Below, piece after piece: positions 8,699 through 19,476 of a stretch of 64,000 nt of DNA (its first letter is position 1; every line of letters begins with the position of its first letter). The notes beneath the pieces are model-generated. The model saw only the letters and a program-made list of their open reading frames with translations. It searched no databases and was not told where the DNA came from. The position numbers and the translations under genes were made by a program. The DNA is from Cyclobacterium jeungdonense. GTDB taxonomy: Bacteria > Bacteroidota > Bacteroidia > Cytophagales > Cyclobacteriaceae. The DNA lies in the NCBI RefSeq assembly GCF_010994275.1, contig NZ_WMCD01000007.1:1-64000 (forward strand). Direction: 5' to 3'.

Positions 8699-10078
8699 TC
8701 AATCCAGTATAAGGGATATTGAGTCTGCTTTGGTCCGAACCTTCAACCAGGATCTGAGACGATCCGTTTCCTGTTTTTCCGGAGTATTGGAAAATGTAGC
8801 AACTGCGATCAGAACCGTATCCTGCCTGTTTTCCGTTAGATTAGCGACCACAGATCGGTTTATTGAGAAGGCTATGAGGTCTTCATGGTGTATTTTGGCT
8901 TCTCGCGCCAGATCCGCCACCATACCCGTAGAAGCCGCGTATTTTGCCACCTCTCTTTCTAAGAACGCAATTTTTTGGTCCTTACCCTGAATCATGGCTT
9001 CATTTCGCTCGTAAAGATCTTTTAGCACGTCTGAGCGCAGCATATTGATATCCATTCCGGAATCCCCGCTCTGTTTGACCAACAAATACGTTTTATTTAA
9101 TTTAAACGTTTTTGTCTTTTTTTGAATCATGGATATTTCCTCCTCCCCTATTCGCTTGCCCACCAACGCCAGCTCAATAATGCTGCTATCGGGTTCGTAT
9201 TGGAAGTTGCTGGTGATAATTTGCGTGCTCGGAAAATCAAATTCTGCCTGAACAAACTCTTTGGCCGACTTCTCCCATAGTGTTCTTTTAACAATGTTAT
9301 AAGCCAGGTAAATACTGGGCACAATGGTAATAATGATGAATATACTAATGTAATTGCGCACCCGCCTTTCCCTTTGGCTATCTATAAATTCCTTTTTAGG
9401 AAAGCCCATAAACCGAACAATAAGGTAAGTGGACAAACTGATAAATACGGAATTTATAAAAAACAGGTAAAACGCCCCTAAAAAATAATAGATATTCCAT
9501 GTGGCCAATCCATATCCTGCAGTACACAAAGGAGGCATCAGGGCAGTGGCGATGGCTACTCCCGGAATGGCATTACTTTTTTCTTTTCTTGAGCCAGCTA
9601 TAATTCCTGCCAATCCACCAAAAAGAGCGATCAGAACATCCCAAATGGTTGGCTCTGTTCTGGCAAGTAATTCAGACTGGGCATCGTTTAGCGGGGTAAA
9701 TGAGAAATACAGCGTAGAGGTCATGATACTGATCAAAACAGCAATCCCCAGATTCTTCATGGATTTTTTTAACAACTCAAAATCATTGATACCCGCCGCC
9801 ATACCGATACCCATGATGGGTCCCATTAAAGGAGATATTAGCATGGCTCCTATGATTACAGCGGTAGAATTGACATTTAAACCTACCGAAGCCACCAATA
9901 TGGCAAATATCAGAATCCAAAGATTAGCTCCCCTGAATTCTACATTTTTTCGTATGTATTCGATCGTCTCAATTTCATCTTCTTTGCCTTCATGAAGATC
10001 AAATCTGTCGCGGATAAATGTCAGAATCCCCGCTATTTTTTCTGACAATGCGTTTAGCTGCTGTCGGTCGTTTTTCAT
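8699..10078 (-). CDS. DUF389 family membrane protein (TIGR00341 type)
   Basis: 459 residues. A soluble N-terminal stretch of about 50 residues is followed by at least five membrane helices with the family signature NSTAVIIGAMLISPLMGPIMGIG and a second conserved block GVAIATALMPPLCTAGYGLA. After the membrane core (to about residue 265) comes a soluble periplasmic-type C-terminal domain of about 190 residues with heptad-like helices. Function of DUF389 proteins is not established. The gene is isolated: terminator upstream and the tRNA-like unit downstream on the opposite strand. Confidence 0.85.
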   Translation of the reverse strand: MKNDRQQLNALSEKIAGILTFIRDRFDLHEGKEDEIETIEYIRKNVEFRGANLWILIFAILVASVGLNVNSTAVIIGAMLISPLMGPIMGIGMAAGINDFELLKKSMKNLGIAVLISIMTSTLYFSFTPLNDAQSELLARTEPTIWDVLIALFGGLAGIIAGSRKEKSNAIPGVAIATALMPPLCTAGYGLATWNIYYFLGAFYLFFINSVFISLSTYLIVRFMGFPKKEFIDSQRERRVRNYISIFIIITIVPSIYLAYNIVKRTLWEKSAKEFVQAEFDFPSTQIITSNFQYEPDSSIIELALVGKRIGEEEISMIQKKTKTFKLNKTYLLVKQSGDSGMDINMLRSDVLKDLYERNEAMIQGKDQKIAFLEREVAKYAASTGMVADLAREAKIHHEDLIAFSINRSVVANLTENRQDTVLIAVATFSNTPEKQETDRLRSWLKVRTKADSISLILD

Positions 10079-10147
10079 CAGATTCGTTAAAAGAAACCCC
10101 TACAAGTTATCTAAAAAACCATTTACTGGAAAAAATTTAGCGGAAAC

Positions 10148-10178
10148 AAAAAAACAGGAGAAATTCTCCTGTTTTTTA
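10148..10178 (-). terminator. Terminator after the DUF3078 gene
   Basis: AAAACAGGAG (10151-10160) pairs with CTCCTGTTTT (10166-10175) around a 5-nt loop; A-runs on one side and T-runs on the other make it work on either strand. It separates the DUF3078 gene from DUF389. Confidence 0.75.
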
Positions 10179-10280
10179 TTTTGAAAACTAAACCAACTAT
10201 TATTTAACTACCATAATACAAACAAAATTAATAATAACTGACTGAAATCAAAATTTCCTGGAAAAAAAGTGAACAATAAT

Positions 10281-11177
10281 TTATTTTTTACTACCCACTT
10301 TGTACAGAATGCCCAATGCCAATGCCTGACTAACCTGTACACCTGGATCCTGGTCGAGGTCATATATCGAAATTCCCGTAAAGGTGACATTAATGATGTT
10401 TGTAATCTTAGCTGTCAGAGTCAGGTCTAGCCGGTGATCGATGGAGTCAAATGCTAGCGTTTCGTAATTGGCAAACAGCGCATAGCGGGTTTTAAGATTC
10501 AAATTTTCGGACAAATTCTTATCCAAGCTTGCAAAAACTTGCATAGCTAACCATTCAATTCTAACAGTCTCCCCAGCTGGTACGCCGTAATTTGACGGTA
10601 CATTGTCAATAATTTCTGAATCAGTTACAAAAGTAAAACGGGGGGACAGGGGTCCTATCCGTACAAAAAAGGTTTCATTGGGTTTGTATTCCATCCCCAG
10701 GGATGAGGTCAGGAAACCTGGAGCCATAAATTTTGAGATCAAAGATTTGGTTCCATCATCGTTAAAAGTATAACCCTCAGCAAACTGGGTAAGGTAGTTA
10801 GCGGAAAAATACGCCGACCACCTTTCAGACAATTGGTAACCCAATTTTGAATCCAGAAAAATCCGGTCATTGGACTTTCGTGTTTCCTCTCCCTCATTAC
10901 GGACAATTCCAAACAATAATTCCAATTCATTATCCCAGGAGAATTTTTCCTTTCTATAGGCTGCCTTTCCGGCAACCAAACTTCCGAAAGCAACGGAATT
11001 GACGCCCCCCGCCTTCCAGTTGCTACTAAATCCGGCCTGATTGAAATTAAGGCCGGCACTGAATTCGGATTGCCAGAAGGTGGTGTCATTTTCAGCTGCA
11101 GGAGTTTCTACTTCCTGCGCTACTAATACATGGCACGATAAAACCGATGCGAATAAACTAAATAGATAGATTTTCAT
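10281..11177 (-). CDS. DUF3078 domain outer-membrane beta-barrel protein
   Basis: 298 residues with a signal peptide (hydrophobic residues 2-18, cleavage near VLVAQE). The mature part begins with WQSEFSAGLNFNQAGFSSNWKAGGVNS, the DUF3078 signature, and continues with alternating hydrophobic strands and aromatic girdles typical of an outer-membrane barrel, ending in a short strand before LYKVGSKK. DUF3078 proteins are common in Bacteroidota and uncharacterised. Single gene, divergent from the DUF202 gene. Confidence 0.82.
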   Translation of the reverse strand: MKIYLFSLFASVLSCHVLVAQEVETPAAENDTTFWQSEFSAGLNFNQAGFSSNWKAGGVNSVAFGSLVAGKAAYRKEKFSWDNELELLFGIVRNEGEETRKSNDRIFLDSKLGYQLSERWSAYFSANYLTQFAEGYTFNDDGTKSLISKFMAPGFLTSSLGMEYKPNETFFVRIGPLSPRFTFVTDSEIIDNVPSNYGVPAGETVRIEWLAMQVFASLDKNLSENLNLKTRYALFANYETLAFDSIDHRLDLTLTAKITNIINVTFTGISIYDLDQDPGVQVSQALALGILYKVGSKK

Positions 11178-11213
11178 TGAAAATTTATTTGGATTTAAAG
11201 TTTAAAGTGACAA

Positions 11214-11244
11214 TTTGTACAAATGTTTCAAAGATATACCTTTA
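11214..11244 (+). promoter_or_regulatory. Promoter of the DUF202 gene
   Basis: TTTG at 11214-11217, 19-nt spacer, TACCTTTA at 11237-11244. This fits the Bacteroidota TTTG-N19-21-TAnnTTTG pattern with one mismatch; start codon 37 nt downstream. Confidence 0.45.
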
Positions 11245-11280
11245 AATTTGTGCTTTCAATCATAAATAATCCGCAAGTTT

Positions 11281-11556
11281 ATGGAAAATAAAACAGAAGA
11301 AACACTCATAGTCCGGGATTTTCTGGCCAGGCAGCGAACCAAATTAGCAAATGACCGTACGCTTTTGTCCTATATCCGAACGAGCTTATATTTTATCGTC
11401 AGCGGAACCGCCTTGATAAAAGTAAATGACCTGGAAAATGTGAAAGAGCTGGGGTATTTTTCATTCCTGATTAGTTTGGTATTATTAATCCTTGGATTTA
11501 TAAATTTCTTTAGATTAAAAAGGAAATTGAATAAGGGGAAATATGAAAAAATGTGA
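11281..11556 (+). CDS. DUF202 family small membrane protein
   Basis: 91 residues. An N-terminal amphipathic stretch DFLARQRTKLANDRTLLSYIRTSLYF is the DUF202 (YidH-like) signature, followed by two membrane helices (about 36-54 and 60-80) and a basic tail. Function is unknown; in other organisms related domains occur in polyphosphate-polymerising VTC complexes, which is notable because ppx and ppk1 follow 0.4-1.3 kb away, though a link is only suggestive. Confidence 0.8.
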   Translation: MENKTEETLIVRDFLARQRTKLANDRTLLSYIRTSLYFIVSGTALIKVNDLENVKELGYFSFLISLVLLILGFINFFRLKRKLNKGKYEKM

Positions 11557-11637
11557 TTTTCTTAAGTGGCCTGCAGTTAATACATAAATTTGGTAGGTTA
11601 TTTGCAGCATACGACATAGAACCAAATTTTTATAACC

Positions 11638-11847
11638 ATGAAAATATTAGGAATTATTCTTATTGTAGCGGGTATCGTTATGTTTCTAGTCACCGGAATT
11701 TCCTATACCACGGAAGAAACGGTAATTGATGCAGGACCGCTGGAAGTAAACGCAGAAAGTGAAGAATCGCTTAACTGGCCGCCCTACGCTGGTGGAATCG
11801 CGGTAATTGCGGGTTTTGTTCTGCTGGCAGTAGGTAGAAAAAAATAG
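11638..11847 (+). CDS. Small two-helix membrane protein
   Basis: 69 residues: helix at about 3-22, an acidic 25-residue periplasmic-type loop, helix at about 50-65, and a basic RKK end. Preceded by a TAAATTTG element at 11585-11592 and an A-rich leader, so it looks expressed. No function recognised. Confidence 0.7.
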   Translation: MKILGIILIVAGIVMFLVTGISYTTEETVIDAGPLEVNAESEESLNWPPYAGGIAVIAGFVLLAVGRKK

Positions 11848-11901
11848 CTACCCAGTACCTTATAAAAAAAATGCCTCGTTACCCCAATACGGGTAAGGAA
11901 G

Positions 11902-11952
11902 AAGGAGTTGTTTGCTCGGGAATCAAAAACCCGATCAAACAACTCCTTTTTA
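11902..11952 (+). terminator. Strong terminator between small membrane protein and ppx
   Basis: A 13-bp stem pairs 11902-11914 with 11936-11948, extended by TCGGG/CCCGA (11916-11920 with 11930-11934) across one mismatch, 9-nt loop and a T-tract to about 11951. Confidence 0.85.
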
Positions 11953-11989
11953 TAATTGTTCCTATCCAAAATTGTTTATTCCTCAATAA

Positions 11990-12892
11990 GTGAAATTAGC
12001 AGCAATAGATATAGGGTCGAACGCCGTTCGACTTCAAGTTACGCAAGTCCATTATTTTCGCGGGCAGTATACCTTTAAAAAACTGGAATACCTGCGTTTC
12101 CCACTGCGACTGGGAATGGATGTGTTTTTGAGGAAGGAAATTTCTCAGGAAAACAAAACCAAGTTTAAGGAGCTAATGACTGCTTTTAAAATTCTCCTCA
12201 ACTTATACGGAGTAGATCATTACATGGCTTGTGCTACTTCTGCCATGCGGGAATCAGAAAATGGAAAAGAAATCGTTAAAGAAGTTCGAAGCCAATTAGG
12301 ATTAAAAATCAGAATTATTGACGGGAATACAGAAGCAGCGCTAATTAACAAGTCGTTGAGAAATCACATCGACCATAAGACGTACCTACATATAGATGTG
12401 GGAGGAGGAAGTACAGAATTGAATGTATTTAAGAAAGGCGGAAAAGTCGCTACCAGGTCGTTTAAAATAGGATCTGTACGCACATTGGATCGGGCACTTC
12501 CCGAACCCATACTGCGGCAAATAAGAAACTTCATTTCTACCCATCTTTCTCTGGAAAAAACCGTTATCGGAATCGGCACAGGTGGAAATATTAACAAAAT
12601 ATTTGAATTGGCCGGAATTCAGAAACGAGCCGGTTTTCTTGATGTTCAAAAAATCAGGGAAACACTGCTTCTGCTGGAAAGCCACAGTAGCGAGGAAAGA
12701 ATAAACCTACTTCATCTGAATGAAGACCGCGCAGACGTGATTATTCCTGCCACAAAGATATATCTGGTTGCCCTGGATGCTGCTAAAATCCAAAAAATCA
12801 AAGTCCCTGACTTAGGGTTGAAAGATGGCATGCTTTTGGATCTCTTCGAGAAAAACAGGGGAAAGGAAACAACGTTTTCGGCCTTTAAATAG
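11990..12892 (+). CDS. Ppx/GppA family exopolyphosphatase
   Basis: 300 residues, GTG start. The actin-like ATPase fold is shown by AAIDIGSNAVRLQV at the N-terminus and HIDVGGGSTELNV near residue 135, the two phosphate-binding loops of the family, plus IGIGTGGNI near residue 190. About 300 residues is the short form lacking the C-terminal HD domain, common in Bacteroidota. Hydrolyses terminal phosphate of polyphosphate or pppGpp. Convergent with ppk1, 10 nt between the stops, so synthesis and degradation genes are linked. Confidence 0.88.
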   Translation: MKLAAIDIGSNAVRLQVTQVHYFRGQYTFKKLEYLRFPLRLGMDVFLRKEISQENKTKFKELMTAFKILLNLYGVDHYMACATSAMRESENGKEIVKEVRSQLGLKIRIIDGNTEAALINKSLRNHIDHKTYLHIDVGGGSTELNVFKKGGKVATRSFKIGSVRTLDRALPEPILRQIRNFISTHLSLEKTVIGIGTGGNINKIFELAGIQKRAGFLDVQKIRETLLLLESHSSEERINLLHLNEDRADVIIPATKIYLVALDAAKIQKIKVPDLGLKDGMLLDLFEKNRGKETTFSAFK

Positions 12893-12902
12893 AGGGATAT
12901 GG

Positions 12903-15029
12903 TTATCCGTCAATTAGTCTTACGTCTTCAATCATATCCGGCGTTAATTCGAAAAATTTCTGATGGATATTGAATGGCTCCTCTCCTTCCCGGGGTTGCT
13001 TACTAATGTATTGACCATTCTCCTGCATGACATAGGCATTTTCGTTATCCCATAGATTATACCGAAGAATATTCATCAGCTGTTTTTGTAAAAATTCGTT
13101 TTCAACCTTGAATAGGGATTCAAGCCTTTTATCAAAGCTTCTGACCATAGCATCCGCACTTCCAACATAGGTCCGGTAGTTTTCATTGTTATGAAAATGG
13201 TAAATCCGGGAATGCTCCAGGAAATCCCCCACAATGGAGATAACCTCGATATTTTCGCTCAAGCCTTTCCTTCCCGGGCGCAGGCAGCAAATACCACGCA
13301 CGATCAACTTAATGCGTACCCCAGCTTGTGAAGCCTTGTACAAGGCAAAGATAAATTCGGAATCCTCCAAAGAATTGATTTTGATAAATATTCCAGCGGG
13401 GATGCCTTTGCTGGCATTTTCCGCCTCTATTCGGATAAACTCGATCAAATTGTTCCGCATATCTCTGGGAGAGGTAATCAAATTTTGATAGTTGGTGGGA
13501 GCAGAATGCCCCGTGATAACATTAAAAAATTCAGAGACGTCATTGGCCAGGATTTCATTAGTAGTCAGCAAACCAATATCTGTATAAATCCTGCTGGTTT
13601 CTTCATTATAATTTCCAGAGCCCACGTGAACGTAACGAGTCACTCTGTTTTCTTCCTTTTTGACGATGAGCATTAATTTGGTATGCGTCTTAAAATTACT
13701 CACTCCATAGATGACAAAGCAACCCGCCTTTTGCATTTTCTTTGCTTCGCGAATATTATTCTCTTCGTCAAATCTGGCTTTGACTTCGAAAAGAACGGAG
13801 ACGTGTTTTCCGTTCTCTACGGCTTTAAGCAGGGCTCCTACAATCCGTGAGTTTTTAGCAAGCCGGTAGATGGTCATCTTTATTGCCATCACATGTGGAT
13901 CGTCCGCTGCCTTATCCAACAACTCCAAGATGGGTTCCATGTCATTGTAGGGGTGGTGTAGTAACACATCCTTGTGTTTCAAAACCTGGAAAATATCCTC
14001 CGAAGCTGCTTCGGGATAGGATAGTGGCGGGACAGGGCGTGGTGTAGCTGGAATTTTATCTTTAAATCGCTTGCTGCCAATGATTTGCCAAAGCCCTGAA
14101 AAATCCATTAGGCTCCTTCGCTCAATTTTAAAAATGCTATCATCATTAAGGGTCCATCGCTGCTTTAGCAAATTGACCATCCACTTACTGTAGCCTTCTT
14201 CTATTTCTATACGGACCACCCGTCCGGTCTTTCTTTCGTTTAGCTTTCTTTTTACTTCTTCCAAAAAATTGGTATCCATGTCCTCACTCTCCTCCAGCGT
14301 AAAGTCACCGTTTCTTGTAATACGAAATAAATTTATCGATTCGATGGTTACATTTCTGAACAGGGAAACAATATGCTCACGAATCATTTCTTCTATCGGA
14401 ACATAGATCATCATGTCCTCTCTTTCCAACTCGAAGAAACGAGGGATATTGGAAGGGATCTGAACAAACGACAGCTTCTTATTATCTTTCTTCTCTCCCG
14501 GCCCGATGGTCACTACCCCAAAAATAAGTAACTTGTTCATTAAAATGGGAAAGGTGTGGTACCCGTCAAATACCATAGGGGTAAGCATGGGATATACCGC
14601 TTTGTAAAAGTATTCTTTGATGGTTTTTTGCTCCTCCTCTTGTAAATTACGTACATTACTTAAAATAAAACCGGCCTCTTGAGTTTTAAAAAGTAGCTCT
14701 TTCACAAAATGACGCTGCAGTCGTTTATGAAAATTCTGGGACTCAATCATTAATTTCTTTTTGAAATCATCCTCTCTCAAGCCCGAATAATCAATCCGTA
14801 CCTTGTCGTAGTCCAGGTAATTATACAAAGAGCCTACCCGAATCATAAAAAACTCATCTAGATTCGATGCTGCAATGGCGAGAAATTTAAACTTCTCGAA
14901 AATATTGCGTTTATCCTTTTTTATCTGGTCAAATACCCGTTCGTTAAACTTAAGCCAGCTCAGGTCACGGCTGATAAGTTCACTGTTATTAATGGTCTCT
15001 TCTATTTTATCATGTTGGAGAAGCTTCAT
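12903..15029 (-). CDS. ppk1: Polyphosphate kinase 1
   Basis: About 708 residues from ATG 15029, which has an A-rich Bacteroidota-type leader; an in-frame ATG at 15065 would add 12 residues. Transfers the ATP gamma-phosphate to polyphosphate chains. Visible: N-terminal RDLSWLKFNERVF, the phospho-acceptor His in YVHVGSGNYNEETSRIYTD, the second active-site His region SRIYHFHNNENYRTYVGSADAM split over two phospholipase-D-like domains, and SVLFEVKARFDEENN for ATP/Mg binding. Near the family's usual length (about 690-720). Convergent with ppx. Confidence 0.96.
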   Translation of the reverse strand: MKLLQHDKIEETINNSELISRDLSWLKFNERVFDQIKKDKRNIFEKFKFLAIAASNLDEFFMIRVGSLYNYLDYDKVRIDYSGLREDDFKKKLMIESQNFHKRLQRHFVKELLFKTQEAGFILSNVRNLQEEEQKTIKEYFYKAVYPMLTPMVFDGYHTFPILMNKLLIFGVVTIGPGEKKDNKKLSFVQIPSNIPRFFELEREDMMIYVPIEEMIREHIVSLFRNVTIESINLFRITRNGDFTLEESEDMDTNFLEEVKRKLNERKTGRVVRIEIEEGYSKWMVNLLKQRWTLNDDSIFKIERRSLMDFSGLWQIIGSKRFKDKIPATPRPVPPLSYPEAASEDIFQVLKHKDVLLHHPYNDMEPILELLDKAADDPHVMAIKMTIYRLAKNSRIVGALLKAVENGKHVSVLFEVKARFDEENNIREAKKMQKAGCFVIYGVSNFKTHTKLMLIVKKEENRVTRYVHVGSGNYNEETSRIYTDIGLLTTNEILANDVSEFFNVITGHSAPTNYQNLITSPRDMRNNLIEFIRIEAENASKGIPAGIFIKINSLEDSEFIFALYKASQAGVRIKLIVRGICCLRPGRKGLSENIEVISIVGDFLEHSRIYHFHNNENYRTYVGSADAMVRSFDKRLESLFKVENEFLQKQLMNILRYNLWDNENAYVMQENGQYISKQPREGEEPFNIHQKFFELTPDMIEDVRLIDG

Positions 15030-15088
15030 AATTTGTTGATTTTTATAAGGGAAAAAGTAAGCCAATGATACTAAATAAATTGAAGAAT

Positions 15089-15113
15089 AAAAAAAGGGCT
15101 AAACGCCCCCTTT
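15089..15113 (-). terminator. Terminator downstream of gyrB
   Basis: Read on the minus strand, GGGGGC, a GTTTA loop and GCCC are followed by seven T. It lies 30 nt after the gyrB stop and before the ppk1 start. Confidence 0.65.
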
Positions 15114-15142
15114 TCTATTGACAGAAGGTAACCAGAAACGAA

Positions 15143-17474
<2,332 letters not shown>

Positions 17475-18227
17475 ATGAACACTGTATTAACTGCTGATTT
17501 GGTCGGTCTGGACAAGATCATTAACAGCGACCCGGTAGCCATCACATTCTTTATTGGTTACATGGCCATGTTTGCTTCTGCTGTCTTTTTCCTTGTCGAA
17601 AGAGGGTCTGTAGATGGAAAATGGAAAACATCTCTTTTAGTATCTGCACTGATTACTGGTATTGCTGCAGTCCATTATTATTACATGAGGGACTTTTACC
17701 TGGAAACGGGTCAGAGTCCCACGGCATTCCGCTATGTCGATTGGACCTTGACCGTCCCGCTGATGTGCGTGGAGTTTTATTTACTCACCAAGCCCTTCGG
17801 CGCTAAAGGAGGAACGTTGTTTAAGTTAATCCTCGCATCTTTGGTTATGTTGATAACCGGGTTCATAGGGGAGACTTCAGGAATCGAGAATAATATTATG
17901 TGGGGAATACTTTCCACGCTGGGATATTTGTATATCGTCTATGAAGTATTTGCGGGTGACGTGGCTAAATTGGCCAAAACCTCTCAAAGCCCCGCCTTGG
18001 GTAAGGCAATGTTTCTTCTCAAAATATTCATCACCTTGGGATGGTCTATATATCCAATTGGATACATGGTACTTCCAGGAAATTTATTATCAGGAGCTTT
18101 TGAAGTAAGTAGCATTGATTTGTTTTACAACTTGGCGGATGCCATCAACAAAATTGGGTTCGGACTAGTAATCTATTCTGTAGCCATCGCTGAATCTGCA
18201 AAACACAGGAAAGTAGTAGCTGCCTAA
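17475..18227 (+). CDS. Proteorhodopsin, DTE-type light-driven proton pump
   Basis: 250 residues with seven membrane helices. Helix C reads RYVDWTLTVPLMCVEFYLL: Asp89 (proton acceptor), Thr93 and Glu100 (proton donor) give the DTE motif of outward proton pumps. Met97 occupies the spectral-tuning site (Leu/Met green, Gln blue), so green absorption is predicted. His67 in AVHYYYMR matches the His partnering the acceptor, and Lys226 in DAINKIGFG is the retinal Schiff-base Lys. Exports protons in light at the inner membrane. Followed by a hairpin and then by lycopene cyclase and the retinal-forming oxygenase. Confidence 0.97.
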   Translation: MNTVLTADLVGLDKIINSDPVAITFFIGYMAMFASAVFFLVERGSVDGKWKTSLLVSALITGIAAVHYYYMRDFYLETGQSPTAFRYVDWTLTVPLMCVEFYLLTKPFGAKGGTLFKLILASLVMLITGFIGETSGIENNIMWGILSTLGYLYIVYEVFAGDVAKLAKTSQSPALGKAMFLLKIFITLGWSIYPIGYMVLPGNLLSGAFEVSSIDLFYNLADAINKIGFGLVIYSVAIAESAKHRKVVAA

Positions 18228-18236
18228 AAGTCATGC

Positions 18237-18266
18237 AAACTACCCCAATCATTTGGGGTAGTTTAT
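18237..18266 (+). terminator. Terminator-like hairpin between rhodopsin and lycopene cyclase genes
   Basis: Perfect 12-bp stem AAACTACCCCAA (18237-18248) with TTGGGGTAGTTT (18253-18264) and a 4-nt loop; the following T-tract is short, so partial read-through is possible. It may lower expression of the downstream pigment genes relative to the opsin. Confidence 0.7.
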
Positions 18267-18309
18267 TGCTTTCCCAAGCTTGGTATGAGCTACCCTAAGC
18301 CCCTTAACC

Positions 18310-19476
18310 ATGAGCATTCCCAATTTGACCTACGATTTTATTATTACAGGATTTGGCTGTGCAGGAATGAGTATCGTTTACCATCTACTTGACAGCCGGT
18401 TAAAAAATAGCCAGATTCTCGTGATTGACAGTTCCGATAAAAATACTAACGATCGCACCTGGTGCTATTGGGCAGAAAAACCACTTTCCATCCATCCAAA
18501 AAATTCCCCGATTGTTTCCTGGCAAAACATTAGCATCCGAATCGGAAAAAAAGAAGTGAAAAAACAACTCGATGAGTTGAAATATTATCACATCAAATCG
18601 TCTGAGTTTTATTCGGAAATCAAGCAGCGAATCAGTTTATTTCCCAATGTTCATTTTGTGATGGATAATATCTCTTCCATCCAAGAAAATAGTAGCGAAA
18701 GTGTTTCTGTAACAACATCATCTAGTGGAATCTACCTGGGGAAAAAAATATTTAACAGCATCCCTGATGATCCCTTACTGTATGAAGGCCATAATATACT
18801 CAAGCAGATTTTCGTAGGCTGGAAAGTAAGAACCCAGCAACCCTGCTTCGAAATAGATTCCGCAATGATGATGAATTTTTTACCCGGTTCAAATCATAAA
18901 ATGGATTTTTTCTATTTGCTACCCTTTTCCCAGACAGAAGCATTGATAGAATACACGGTGTTTACCACGGAGAATTTAGATGCTGAAAAAATGGAATTAG
19001 CATTACACGCCTATATTTCTCAAAATTTAAGTCAAGATAAGGTCGAAATTTCCTTCAAAGAAGTCGGAAGTATTCCCATGACTACCTATTCCTTCAACAC
19101 TACCAACAACCCCAACATCACTCATTTGGGAACGGTGGCAGGGTGCAGTAAACCGAGTACCGGTTACACCTTTCATACCATACAAAAACACTGCGCTTCC
19201 ATTGTACGAGAACTTGAAAGTAAATCCATTCCCACAAACTTGGCTTTTAAAAGAAAAAAAAGGTTTTCTTTTTATGACAATATCATTCTTAACATTGCAA
19301 AAAAATGGCCAAACGAACTACCTCAGGTCTTTTTCAACCTTTTTGAAAACAATTCAGGCCCGGAGATATTGCGTTTTCTAAATGAGGAAACGAGCTTCTT
19401 TAATGAACTTAAGCTTCTTTCCCGGTTAAAATTTTCTATTTTCATTAAATCCCTGCTTCACTTTGAGAAACATTGA
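18310..19476 (+). CDS. crtY: Lycopene beta-cyclase (CrtY/CrtL type)
   Basis: 388 residues. FAD/NAD-binding N-terminus DFIITGFGCAGMS, DRTWCYW, the cyclase motif FVGWKVRT and the C-terminal GTVAGCSKPSTGYTF are diagnostic. Converts lycopene to beta-carotene at the membrane. Located between rhodopsin and the Blh-type oxygenase, so it supplies the retinal precursor. The next gene begins inside its last codons (14-nt overlap). The rest of carotenoid synthesis (crtE, crtB, crtI) is not in the window. Confidence 0.94.
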   Translation: MSIPNLTYDFIITGFGCAGMSIVYHLLDSRLKNSQILVIDSSDKNTNDRTWCYWAEKPLSIHPKNSPIVSWQNISIRIGKKEVKKQLDELKYYHIKSSEFYSEIKQRISLFPNVHFVMDNISSIQENSSESVSVTTSSSGIYLGKKIFNSIPDDPLLYEGHNILKQIFVGWKVRTQQPCFEIDSAMMMNFLPGSNHKMDFFYLLPFSQTEALIEYTVFTTENLDAEKMELALHAYISQNLSQDKVEISFKEVGSIPMTTYSFNTTNNPNITHLGTVAGCSKPSTGYTFHTIQKHCASIVRELESKSIPTNLAFKRKKRFSFYDNIILNIAKKWPNELPQVFFNLFENNSGPEILRFLNEETSFFNELKLLSRLKFSIFIKSLLHFEKH

